In this document: in pieces, positions 29,714 to 37,242 of the stretch
Numbering within the stretch: the stretch's first letter is position 1
How the letters are laid out: each line of letters opens with the position of its first letter
NCBI GenBank assembly: GCA_900470775.1
Contig: UCBZ01000033.1
Span: 1-64,000, forward strand
Direction of reading: 5' to 3'
DNA length: 64,000 nucleotides
From: Hyphomicrobiales bacterium
GTDB taxonomy: Bacteria; Pseudomonadota; Alphaproteobacteria; Rhizobiales; Beijerinckiaceae
The notes under the pieces: model-generated
The model's database searches: none
Told to the model about the DNA's origin: nothing
Seen by the model: only the letters and a program-made list of their open reading frames with translations
Position numbers and translations under genes: made by a program

Positions 29714-30955
29714 ATGACAGACCCATCTGCTCACGACCGCAATCCCGCGCAGGCGCCATCCGCGGCGCTGTCCCGACGCACGCTGATCCGCGCGGCAGGG
29801 CTGGGAGCTGTGGCCGCCACAGTCAACTCCGCTCTCGCCCAGACTGCGGCGACGCCGGTTGGCCCACCGACCACGATCACGACACCACCACGCGACTTCA
29901 GCCGGCGGGCCGCGCCGACGACCTATTTCTGGGACCCCGACGTCATCGCCGTCGATCCGGCCTTCAACGGCCTGGCCCAGCCCAATGCCGCCATCCAGCG
30001 GATCTGGACCGGCGGCCTGTGGGTCGAGGGCCCGGCCTGGAACGCGCAAGGCCAGTACCTCGTCTGGAGCGACATCCCGCGCAACCGACAGATGCGCTGG
30101 ATCGAGGATGACGGCCATGTCAGCGTCTTCCGGGCGCCATCGGGCAACAGCAACGGCAACAGCTTCGACTTCCAGGGCCGGCAGCTCTCCTGCGAGCATC
30201 TCAACCGCCGGGTCGTGCGCTATGAACTGGACGGCTCGGCGACGGTGCTGGCCGATTCATTCGAGGGCAAGAAGCTGAACTCGCCCAACGATATCGCAGC
30301 CCACCCCGACGGCAGCTACTGGTTCACTGATCCACCCTATGGCGGCCAGCTCTACGAGGGCGCGCCCGATGCGCCGGGCGGCCCGAGCAACGCCAATGGC
30401 AAGATCAACCCCAGGCTGGGCCAGTTGCCGGGCATCGGTTTTGCCAAACGCGAGCTGCCGACCAACACCTACCGACTTGATCCGAGCGGGCGCCTCGATC
30501 TTGTCGTGCCGGAATCTCAGGTGCCCGACCCTAACGGGTTGTGCTTCTCGCCTGATTTCAAGAAGCTCTACATCGCCTCGACCGGCAAGGGACCGGGCGA
30601 TACCGGGCCGGGCGGCAAGGGCGACATCCATGTCTTCGATGTCGGCGCCGACAACAAACTCAGCAATGGCAAGCGCTTCTCGGATTGCATGATCGACGGC
30701 ATCAATTGCGGACCCGATGGCCTGCGCTGCGATGTCGAGGGCAATCTCTGGGCCTCGTCCAATGCCGGGCGCAATGTCGGCTATAGCGGGGTCAACGTCT
30801 TCAACCCCGCCGGCAAGCTGATCGGACGCATCCGCTTGCCCGAGGTCTGCGGCAACATCACCTTCGGCGGGCCGAAGCGGAACCGGCTGTTCATGGCCGC
30901 GAGCCAGTCGATCTACGCGCTCTATCTGGGAACGCAGGGCGCCGGGCCGGGCTGA
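29714..30955 (+). CDS. Exported SMP-30/gluconolactonase family protein
   Basis: A 413-aa beta-propeller hydrolase with a twin-arginine signal (SRRTLIRAAGLGAVAATV, cleavage after ALAQ, about residue 38). Propeller signatures include the opening EGPAWN, NSPNDIAAHPDGSYWFTDP with metal-ligand Asn/Asp, and VPDPNGLCFSPD. The active site region is DGINCGPDGLRCDVEGNLWA. The family hydrolyses sugar lactones; periplasmic members can supply aldonic acids. The ATG has a strong GGGAGG. Stands alone, followed by a hairpin and a palindromic repeat. Confidence 0.9.
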   Translation: MTDPSAHDRNPAQAPSAALSRRTLIRAAGLGAVAATVNSALAQTAATPVGPPTTITTPPRDFSRRAAPTTYFWDPDVIAVDPAFNGLAQPNAAIQRIWTGGLWVEGPAWNAQGQYLVWSDIPRNRQMRWIEDDGHVSVFRAPSGNSNGNSFDFQGRQLSCEHLNRRVVRYELDGSATVLADSFEGKKLNSPNDIAAHPDGSYWFTDPPYGGQLYEGAPDAPGGPSNANGKINPRLGQLPGIGFAKRELPTNTYRLDPSGRLDLVVPESQVPDPNGLCFSPDFKKLYIASTGKGPGDTGPGGKGDIHVFDVGADNKLSNGKRFSDCMIDGINCGPDGLRCDVEGNLWASSNAGRNVGYSGVNVFNPAGKLIGRIRLPEVCGNITFGGPKRNRLFMAASQSIYALYLGTQGAGPG

Positions 30956-30977
30956 GGCAATTCGACGTCAGACAAGA

Positions 30978-31008
30978 AGGAGCCCCGGAGTGCCGCTCCG
31001 GGGCTCCT
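30978..31008. terminator. Long hairpin after lactonase gene
   Basis: A perfect 13-bp stem AGGAGCCCCGGAG / CTCCGGGGCTCCT with a 5-base loop, 22 bases after the lactonase stop and between convergent genes. The rightward side lacks a T tract; the leftward side continues into CTTCTTGTC. Confidence 0.65.
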
Positions 31009-31009
31009 G

Positions 31010-31060
31010 CGTCATTGCGGGCATCGCGTGGATTGCATCGCCGACGTCCGCAATGACGGC
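31010..31060. repeat. Palindromic intergenic repeat (copy 1)
   Basis: An imperfect inverted repeat with outer arms CGTCATTGCGG and CCGCAATGACG and a GGATTGCATCG-like centre. The ends match the repeat at 58988-59078. It resembles the dispersed CGTCATTGCGAG family of intergenic palindromes known from many Rhizobiales chromosomes. Confidence 0.65.
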
Positions 31061-31084
31061 ATACCGGCGGCGACCCCGGACCGG

Positions 31085-31795
31085 TTACGCGTCGAGTATC
31101 GGAGCGAAGCCGCCATGGACCAGGCGCTTGCCGTCGAAGGGCATCTCGCGCTGCATCCGCGGGTCGGCCATGACCTTCTGCCAGCCGGCGTCGCGGATCG
31201 CCTTCGAAGGCCATTCAATCCAGGAATAGACCACCTTCTCGTCGCCGGTCGCCTTCACCGCGCGCTTGAAATCGGTGACCTTGCCGTCCGGAACATCCTC
31301 GCCCCAGCTGTCGACGACGCGGGCAGCGCCGTGCTCGCACAGGATCGCGCCGTGATGCGTTGCGAAGTCGCGATAGGCGTCCTTGCTGCCAACCGGAACC
31401 GCCGCGAGCATGCCATCGATATAGGCCATGTCGCCTCCAGCACCCTGCTGGGCGATCGAGGAAAAGCCGCCATAAATCATGCGCTTGCCGTCGAAAGGCA
31501 TGTTGGCGCCCATCTCCTTCATGCGCGGATCGCTCATCATCTTTTCGCTGGCGGAATCAGCCGTCGCCTTGTCGGCATATTCGCACCAGGAGAAGACGAC
31601 GACCTCATCGGATTCGGCGTTCACCGCGCCCTTGAAGTCGGTGACTTTGCCGTCGGGCACGTCGTCACCCCAGGCCTCGACGACGCGGACCGCACCGAAC
31701 TCCTTGAAGAGCGGTGCGAAATCGGCGGCGAGCTTGCGATAGGCTTCCTTGTTCGCGGCCGGTACGGCGACGACGAATCCCTGCACATAGGTCAT
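31085..31795 (-). CDS. Protein of two tandem DUF1428 domains
   Basis: A 236-aa protein made of two copies of a DUF1428 (YbaA-like ferredoxin-fold) domain. Copy 1 starts MTYVQGFVVAVPAANKEAYR and copy 2 AYIDGMLAAVPVGSKDAYR. Each contains RVV(E/D)(A/S)WG(D/E)DVPDGKVTDFK near its middle and a DPRM...MPFDGKR(M/L) end. The usual family member has a single domain of about 117 residues, so this is an internal duplication or fusion. It is the last gene of the leftward ArsR-led cluster; function unknown, possibly a stress or small-molecule-binding protein. Confidence 0.88.
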   Translation of the reverse strand: MTYVQGFVVAVPAANKEAYRKLAADFAPLFKEFGAVRVVEAWGDDVPDGKVTDFKGAVNAESDEVVVFSWCEYADKATADSASEKMMSDPRMKEMGANMPFDGKRMIYGGFSSIAQQGAGGDMAYIDGMLAAVPVGSKDAYRDFATHHGAILCEHGAARVVDSWGEDVPDGKVTDFKRAVKATGDEKVVYSWIEWPSKAIRDAGWQKVMADPRMQREMPFDGKRLVHGGFAPILDA

Positions 31796-31881
31796 GGCTT
31801 ATCCTCCATTGGGTTCGGTGCGGGCTGATCGCCCGGCTATCGGCGGCGGGCGCCGTGCCCGTCGCCGCGCTTTGTCGCGCT

Positions 31882-32634
31882 TCAGCCGCAGCAGGAGGCG
31901 ACGGCCGCCACCGGCATGACGCTGGCGCTGGCCTGCGGCTTGTCCCCGTAGCGATCATGGTGGCGCATCCAATCCATGATCTCCTCCTCGTTGCGGCCTT
32001 TCGGCATCATGTCGAGAAAGTTGTAGGCGCCGATCATGAGATCTCCGCCGCGGCCGTAGGTCGAGTAGGTGTGGAAGATCTCGCCGGCATCGTTGCGGTG
32101 GAAGACGCTGAAGCCGGGCATCTCGCCGCCCTGGCCGTCATGCATCTCGTAATTGTACTCGTAGCGGCCGGCGGCGCGTTCAGCCTCGCTCGGCGTGACG
32201 TGGAAGTCGGCATTGAAGTCGCTGCCGGCGGAGGAGACCCAGTCGAACTCCCAGCCCATGCGCTTCCGGAACGGCTGGAACTCGGCATAGGGCGCCCGCG
32301 AGACGGCGACCAGACTGACGTCGTGATGCTTGAGATGCTGGTTGGGGCCATCGAAATGGTCGGCCAGGAAGGAGCAGCCGGGGCAGCCTTCCTTCGCGCC
32401 CGGCCCAAACATGAAATGATAAATCACGAGCTGGCTGTTGGCGCCGAAGAGATCGGCAAGCGTCCGGCGGCCGGTGCCATCCTCGAAGACATAGTTCTTG
32501 TCGACCTTCACCCAGGGCAGCGCGCGCCTTTCGGCGCTGAGCGCGTCGCGCTGGCGGGTGAACTCCTTCTCGCGGGCGAGATGCGCCTTGCGCGCGGCGA
32601 TCCATTCGTCGCGGGATACGATCTGGTGCTGCAT
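31882..32634 (-). CDS. DUF899-family thioredoxin-like protein
   Basis: A 250-aa protein of the DUF899 group, a thioredoxin-fold family. The key segment GCPGCSFLADHFDG, with its CxxC, follows VIYHFMFGPGAKEG. Further conserved blocks are LPWVKVDKNYVFEDG and EMPGFSVFHRNDAGEIFHTY. Redox or peroxide-related activity is usually supposed but not established. It lies in the ArsR-SRPBCC-DUF899-DUF1428 cluster, a common grouping in this class of bacteria, with 137 bases to the upstream SRPBCC gene. Confidence 0.88.
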   Translation of the reverse strand: MQHQIVSRDEWIAARKAHLAREKEFTRQRDALSAERRALPWVKVDKNYVFEDGTGRRTLADLFGANSQLVIYHFMFGPGAKEGCPGCSFLADHFDGPNQHLKHHDVSLVAVSRAPYAEFQPFRKRMGWEFDWVSSAGSDFNADFHVTPSEAERAAGRYEYNYEMHDGQGGEMPGFSVFHRNDAGEIFHTYSTYGRGGDLMIGAYNFLDMMPKGRNEEEIMDWMRHHDRYGDKPQASASVMPVAAVASCCG

Positions 32635-32771
32635 GGTCTCGTCTCCTTGCTGAGCCAGGCATTGCCTGAACCAGGTTTTGGCCCCGGAGCAGGCTGTGGC
32701 CCGGCGGTTTTCCCCCCTGGTCTGCTTGCGGCATCGGCTTGCGAGACAGGTCGTCGGCCGATGCCTCTTCG

Positions 32772-33212
32772 TCAGGCGAACAGCTCCTCCAGCTTGACGA
32801 GCGAGCCGGTCCAGCCATGGGTGTGGCCCTTGACCGCCTGCTCGTCGAACAGCTTCTCGTGCAGAAGCGTCAGGATCGTGCCGTCGCCATCGGGCTTGAA
32901 GGTCACGGTGACGCTCGATACGCGCTCAGGCGTCGTCACCCAGGACCAGCTGAACATCAGCCGCTCGCTCGCGACGACCTCGTAATAGGTGCCGGAGACC
33001 TCGTGTCGCTCCCCGGTATTCTCCAGCATCACCACCCGAAAGCCGCCCCCGACGCGCGGATCGACCTGCGCTTCCATCGTCTTGACGTTCTCGGGCCCGA
33101 ACCAGCGAACGAGAAGCTCGGGATCGGTCCAAGCCTGGAAGACCTCGGCCGGCGAGGCATTCAACCGCCGCTTCATCGTCAGGCTGGGCGTCGTCTCGAC
33201 CCGCTTGTCCAT
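32772..33212 (-). CDS. SRPBCC/AHSA1-like domain protein
   Basis: A 146-aa START/Bet v1-like protein. The AHSA1 hallmark is SPAEVFQAWTDPELLVRWFGP, followed by the beta-sheet with GGGFRVVM and the C-terminal helix GHTHGWTGSLVKLEELF. Such proteins bind hydrophobic ligands or act as small hydrolases/cyclases; no catalytic residue can be named. It starts 18 bases after the arsR-type gene and is likely co-transcribed with it. Confidence 0.9.
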   Translation of the reverse strand: MDKRVETTPSLTMKRRLNASPAEVFQAWTDPELLVRWFGPENVKTMEAQVDPRVGGGFRVVMLENTGERHEVSGTYYEVVASERLMFSWSWVTTPERVSSVTVTFKPDGDGTILTLLHEKLFDEQAVKGHTHGWTGSLVKLEELFA

Positions 33213-33230
33213 GGCATCCGTCCTTCCCTG

Positions 33231-33614
33231 TTACCCCTCAGCGCCGGCACCGCCGTTTGCGCCGTCGTCCTGGCCGCCTTCCCGGCGGCGCTCGTTCAGC
33301 ATGGCCTCCAGCGCGTCGAGGCGCTGCGTCCAAAATCGCTGGTAGCGTGCGAGCCAGCCCATCGCCTCCTCCATCGGATCGGCATTGAGGCGGCAGGAGA
33401 CGGTGCGTCCCGTCTTCGTCCGCGTGATCAGCCCGGCATCCGACAAGACGTCGAGATGCTTCATCACGGCCGGCAGCGACATCGCGAAGGGTTGCGCGAG
33501 CTCGCTGACGGACACGGTGTCCTGCCCCTCGAGGCGTGCGAGCAGCGCCCGCCTCGTCGGGTCCGACAGGGCGGAAAAGGTGCGATCGAGCTGCGTCTCT
33601 TGAAACTTAACCAT
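33231..33614 (-). CDS. ArsR-family winged-helix regulator
   Basis: A 127-aa regulator. The core is FSALSDPTRRALLARL, then the HTH VSELAQPFAMSLPAVMKHL and the wing TKTGRTVSCRL. It has no Cys, so it is not a metal sensor of the classical type; it belongs to the group commonly paired with SRPBCC genes. The ATG at 33614 lies inside a 22-bp perfect inverted repeat, strongly suggesting autorepression of the four-gene cluster. Confidence 0.9.
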   Translation of the reverse strand: MVKFQETQLDRTFSALSDPTRRALLARLEGQDTVSVSELAQPFAMSLPAVMKHLDVLSDAGLITRTKTGRTVSCRLNADPMEEAMGWLARYQRFWTQRLDALEAMLNERRREGGQDDGANGGAGAEG

Positions 33615-33625
33615 AGAGTTAAGTT
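33604..33625. promoter_or_regulatory. Predicted ArsR operator over its own start codon
   Basis: AACTTAAC (33604-33611) and GTTAAGTT (33618-33625) form a perfect 8-bp inverted repeat with 6-bp centre CATAGA. The centre holds the CAT complement of the start codon. The AT-rich sequence stands out from its GC-rich surroundings. Confidence 0.75.
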
Positions 33626-33795
33626 AAGGCGCGGACGCCATGTCGTCAAGCGCCAAAATCGCGGCTCGGTCGGGAGACCCTGTAGGGAAGACCGAAGTTT
33701 GCCGCAGTGAAACAAAATCGCCGCAAACGGCCCCGAGCGAACTCCGTCATATGATCGTTTTCATGACCGAGAACGCTCAACCAGGCTGCGTCTGG

Positions 33796-34413
33796 TCAAT
33801 CTTGCGTTTCGCCCGAAAGTGGCGTCGCAAGCATGGAAGGGCGCCGGGCGAAGTCGTCGAACCAGCGTGTTAGCGTCGGGCGTCCCTTGCGAAAATCGGA
33901 CAGGCTGCGGAACTCCAGCCAATCGAGCGCCGTGGCAACGGCGATGTGCCCGATGTGGAGGGGCCCCGGATCGGACAGCTCAGCCTCCAGCCAATCATAG
34001 GCCGCAATCAGCTTGCCCGCATGCCCCTCCGCCAGGGCGGGATAACGTTGCGCCTGCGGTCGGCGCACGGTTTCCCAGCGCAGGGCTATGCCGGCATCGG
34101 CCATGCCCTGCGCGGCCGCCTGCATGCGCAGCGCCGCCCACCGCGCCTCGCCCGTGCTTGGAAATAGTGATGTGAGGTCATGGAGCGTGTCGAGATAGGC
34201 GCAGATCACATCGGAATCGAACAAGGCGGACAGGCCCGGGCGCAGCAGCACCGGAACTTTTCCCAGTGGGTTGGCGGCGAAAACCGCCTGGTTGCGGCGA
34301 ACCGGACTGGTCTCGTGATTGACGACTTCGATGACACCAGCGAGGCCGACTTCGTGGGCGAAGACGAGAGCCTTCCGGGCATAAGGCGAATGGGTCTGGT
34401 AGAGAAGCTTCAT
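33796..34413 (-). CDS. Glutathione S-transferase family protein (YibF-like)
   Basis: A 205-aa GST. The N-terminal half has KLLYQTHSPYARKALVFAHE at the glutathione site, ANPLGKVPVLLRPG with the cis-Pro, and FDSDVICAYLD with the gamma-Glu contact. The C-terminal helical half contains GHIAVATALDWLEFR. The ATG at 34413 is chosen because it starts the first strand. Independent gene between the ArsR cluster and a TetR gene; possibly co-transcribed with the TetR gene upstream (126 bases). Confidence 0.88.
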   Translation of the reverse strand: MKLLYQTHSPYARKALVFAHEVGLAGVIEVVNHETSPVRRNQAVFAANPLGKVPVLLRPGLSALFDSDVICAYLDTLHDLTSLFPSTGEARWAALRMQAAAQGMADAGIALRWETVRRPQAQRYPALAEGHAGKLIAAYDWLEAELSDPGPLHIGHIAVATALDWLEFRSLSDFRKGRPTLTRWFDDFARRPSMLATPLSGETQD

Positions 34414-34539
34414 GGCTTGGCATTTTTCCAGGAGTGAAACGCCCGGGTTTGCCGGAGGCTGTTTCGTTTGAGTCGGATACTTGCGCCCAACGCGGATTTC
34501 GTCGGCCCACACGACTTCAGGTGATCGAGAGCGCGAAAG

Positions 34540-35163
34540 TCAGCCCGCGGACAGCAAGGACCGAAGCATCTGCCAGCTTCGTCGCAGCGGTTCCGACGTT
34601 TGCGAGGCCTTTGCCATAGCGATCCCGCCCGTAAACGTCGCCACGACGAGTGCCGCGAGGTCGGCCGCCCCGTCGGACCCCGCCGGGTCTTCCGGTGCCC
34701 GATGCGGCAGGCGCTCGGCAATGACTGCGCGCCAGCGCGCATAGATCGCCTCCATTTCCCGCCGGAAATCATCGTCCTGCCGTGACAATTCGACGGCCAG
34801 ATTCCCGAGCGGGCAGCCGGATACCTTGCCGTTGCTGTCCAACGTGTCGATCACCGAAAGGAACACGCCGTCGAGGCCGGAGAGGGCATCGGGTGCGCGA
34901 CGGATCGGATCAATCCAGGTGGTCTCGATCGCGGCCGCGACACGGTCGCGTATGACGGCCAGACCCAAAGCCTTCTTCGTCGGAAAATGGTGCGCGAACG
35001 CGCCGCCGGAAATGCCCATGGACGCCTTCAGGTCGCCAATCGAGGTCGAGCCGAAGCCGTCGGCCGCGAAGGCCTCGAACGCGCTGTCGACGATCGCGGT
35101 GCGCAGGCCATGGGGGTCGTTGCGCTCCGCCCGTCGTTGCACGCTTCCCTCCTCACCGTTCAT
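34540..35163 (-). CDS. TetR-family transcriptional regulator
   Basis: A 207-aa regulator. HTH: IVDSAFEAFAADGFGSTSIG then SMGISGGAFAHHFPTKKALG. The C-terminal domain has CPLGNLAVELSRQDDDFR, typical of the AcrR group with a TetR_C_16/33-like domain. ATG 35163 has GGAAG eight bases upstream; ATG 35169 is too close to it. A near-perfect 43-bp palindrome lies 31 bases upstream between this gene and the divergent NIPSNAP gene, the likely autoregulatory site. Confidence 0.88.
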   Translation of the reverse strand: MNGEEGSVQRRAERNDPHGLRTAIVDSAFEAFAADGFGSTSIGDLKASMGISGGAFAHHFPTKKALGLAVIRDRVAAAIETTWIDPIRRAPDALSGLDGVFLSVIDTLDSNGKVSGCPLGNLAVELSRQDDDFRREMEAIYARWRAVIAERLPHRAPEDPAGSDGAADLAALVVATFTGGIAMAKASQTSEPLRRSWQMLRSLLSAG

Positions 35164-35187
35164 ATCCATGGCTTCCAAAATAGGCGA

Positions 35188-35216
35188 TTGACAAAACAGG
35201 TCAACCATCCTGTAAA
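35188..35216 (+). promoter_or_regulatory. Predicted promoter for the NIPSNAP gene
   Basis: Consensus -35 TTGACA at 35188-35193, 17-base spacer, and -10 TGTAAA at 35211-35216. The -10 box lies at the centre of the palindromic operator, so TetR binding should block it. Confidence 0.6.
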
Positions 35217-35236
35217 ACAGGATGATTGACCTGTTT
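35194..35236. promoter_or_regulatory. 43-bp near-perfect palindrome, predicted TetR operator
   Basis: Two 20-base arms (35194-35213 and 35217-35236) are inverted copies with one mismatch, separated by AAA. The inner arms are CATCCTGT/ACAGGATG and the outer ones AACAGGTCAA/TTGACCTGTT. The length could accommodate two TetR dimers. Confidence 0.8.
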
Positions 35237-35248
35237 AGGAAAGCTTCG

Positions 35249-35992
35249 ATGTCCAACCTTTTCGAGCTCCGGCGCTATCGGTTGAAGCCCGGCGCGTTCG
35301 ACGATCTCCTCACACTGTTCGAGCGCGAGTTCGTTCACACTCAGCAGGCCGTCGGAATCGACGTTCCGGCGGTCTATCGCGATGTGGACGATCCCAACGC
35401 CTTCGTATGGCTCCGCTCTTTCGAAAACATCGACGCCCGTGCAGGAGCTCTCGCCACCTTCTACAACGGCGAGGCTTGGAACCGTTTCGGGCCTGCCGCG
35501 AACGCAACCATGGTCAATTCGGACAATGTGCTGCTGCTTGCGCCCGGACGTCTCGGTTCGGACTTTTTCGCGAGGTCTGGTGCGCGCAGGACAAGCGCAC
35601 CGGATCCAGCCGACAAGGGGCTGGTCACCACGTCGATCTGCTCGCTCGCTCCGGGTCGCGAACAGGAATTCGCGGCATTCTTCGAGACCGAGGCGAGGCC
35701 CCTCATCGAGCAGGCCGGCGCCCGGATCGACGCGACCTTCGTCACCACAGCGGAGAGAAACTCGTTTCCCCGGCTTCCTGTCCGAGAAGGTGAACCTGTA
35801 TTTGTCTGGATTTCGGCCTTTTCGGACGCAGAAGCCGAAGAAACCTATCGATCCCGGCTCCGGCAGTCCGCAGCGTGGCAGGACAGGGTGTTTCCCGAGC
35901 TCGACCGACGCCTATGGCGCCCGATCGAAACGGCGCGGCTGATCCCGACCGGGCGCTCGCGCCATCGCTGGCGAGGAGGGGCAAGCTTGTGA
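35249..35992 (+). CDS. NIPSNAP-family protein
   Basis: A 247-aa protein of the dimeric alpha-beta barrel NIPSNAP family, with two repeats. The first begins LFELRRYRLKPGAFDDLLTL and includes VWLRSFENIDAR; the second begins VTTSICSLAPGREQEFAAFF. The ATG at 35249 has AGGAA at good distance; the upstream ATG at 35222 lies inside the operator. The family is thought to bind small molecules or act as mono-oxygenase-like enzymes; no activity can be assigned. Expression is probably switched by the divergent TetR. Confidence 0.85.
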   Translation: MSNLFELRRYRLKPGAFDDLLTLFEREFVHTQQAVGIDVPAVYRDVDDPNAFVWLRSFENIDARAGALATFYNGEAWNRFGPAANATMVNSDNVLLLAPGRLGSDFFARSGARRTSAPDPADKGLVTTSICSLAPGREQEFAAFFETEARPLIEQAGARIDATFVTTAERNSFPRLPVREGEPVFVWISAFSDAEAEETYRSRLRQSAAWQDRVFPELDRRLWRPIETARLIPTGRSRHRWRGGASL

Positions 35993-36220
35993 GAGAAACT
36001 GCGGCCGTTCATGCGGTCGGCTGGGCGTATGAAGGTAAGTGGCGCGCTTGGCGCAGGCAGTGTTTGGCTAAGCCGGTTCGGGCCACCGCTCCAAATTCGC
36101 CAGCACGGACCGGCAAGATCCTTGCCGACCTCTCGATCAGTGGCCGCAGCCTTCGAAATTTCCGCCTTCTCCCTTTCCCGCGACGACGCTCGAGCCCGCC
36201 CGGCTCTGACAGGAACAGCC

Positions 36221-37123
36221 TTGGCCACCGCCGCCCAGAACCGCCGCGGCATCATCGCGATGCTGGCGGCGATGTCGCTCTTCTGCTGCAACGACGCCCT
36301 GATGAAGCTCGCCCGCGAGGCCTTTCCGGCCGGACAAGCGGTGGCGCTGCGCACGGTCTTCGCCATTCTGGCGGGCCTGGTGCTGGTCGTACTCATGGGC
36401 GACACGCGCAAGCTCCCGCTGGCGATACGGCCGCTGGTGCTTGCGCGCGCAGGTGTTGAAGCGCTGGGCGCGCTGACCTTCAACTGGGCGCTGGGGCTGC
36501 TGCCGCTCGCCAACATCACAGCGATCGTGATGGCCTCGCCCCTGCTCATCGTCCTGCTCGCCGCAGTGCTGCGGATCGAGGTCATCGGTTGGCACCGGAC
36601 GCTGGCCCTCGTGATCGGCTTCGTTGGTGTGCTGATCGTCATGCGCCCGAGCGCCGACGGCTTCAGCGCAGCCGCACTCATCGCGCTCGCCAGCACCGGC
36701 CTCGTCGCCATGCGCGACCTGACAACCCGTTTCATCAGCAACGATATCCCCTCGACGATCGTCTCGCTGGCCGCGATGATCCTCGTTGGGCTGCTGGGCT
36801 TCGGCATGGGCCTGGTCGAAACCTGGCAATCGCCCTGGCGCATCGAGCTGCTCTATCTCGGGCTGGCGGCGCTGCTGGTGACGGCGGCCAGCTTCTGCAT
36901 CATCAATGCATTCCGCAACACCAATGTCGGCGTCGTCGCGGGCTATCGCTATTCCGTCGTTCTCGTCGCCGTGCTGATCGGCTGGCTGGTCTGGGGTGAG
37001 ACGCCGGACAGGATCGCTTTCGCCGGCATTGCGCTGATCGTCGGCAGCGGTCTCTACACCCTGCACCGACAGCGCCTCCGCCACGATTCGCAGCTGAAAC
37101 CCGGGGGCGAGAAGCTGCTATGA
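36221..37123 (+). CDS. DMT-superfamily (EamA) transporter, paralogue
   Basis: A 300-aa ten-helix transporter. It begins with TTG at 36221 following AGGAA. This start gives the same length as its paralogue at 6161-7063, and both begin with (A)xxxxNRRGI(L/I)AMLAAM and CNDALMKLARE. Other shared blocks are VGVLIVMRPSADGF and NTNVGVVAGYRYSVV. An ATG at 36011 in the same frame would add 70 residues that look non-coding. Substrate unknown. Confidence 0.87.
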   Translation: MATAAQNRRGIIAMLAAMSLFCCNDALMKLAREAFPAGQAVALRTVFAILAGLVLVVLMGDTRKLPLAIRPLVLARAGVEALGALTFNWALGLLPLANITAIVMASPLLIVLLAAVLRIEVIGWHRTLALVIGFVGVLIVMRPSADGFSAAALIALASTGLVAMRDLTTRFISNDIPSTIVSLAAMILVGLLGFGMGLVETWQSPWRIELLYLGLAALLVTAASFCIINAFRNTNVGVVAGYRYSVVLVAVLIGWLVWGETPDRIAFAGIALIVGSGLYTLHRQRLRHDSQLKPGGEKLL

Positions 37124-37242
37124 GGGCGAGGTCCGCCTTGACCCACTTAGCGAGGTCGGTGGCACGATCAAGGCCCCGCCCCCTCGATACAGGCGCAAGC
37201 CCTGCTGGTGCGGCGTCAGTCGGTGCGGTCCTCCGACGCCGC

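Noticed and set aside
29503-30111. Rightward 202-aa open frame overlapping the lactonase start
   Set aside because: Out of frame with the clear lactonase gene and Arg/Pro-rich.
33640-33873. Short rightward open frame before the GST gene
   Set aside because: Overlaps the 3' end of the GST gene on the other strand, lacks a ribosome-binding site and domain pattern.
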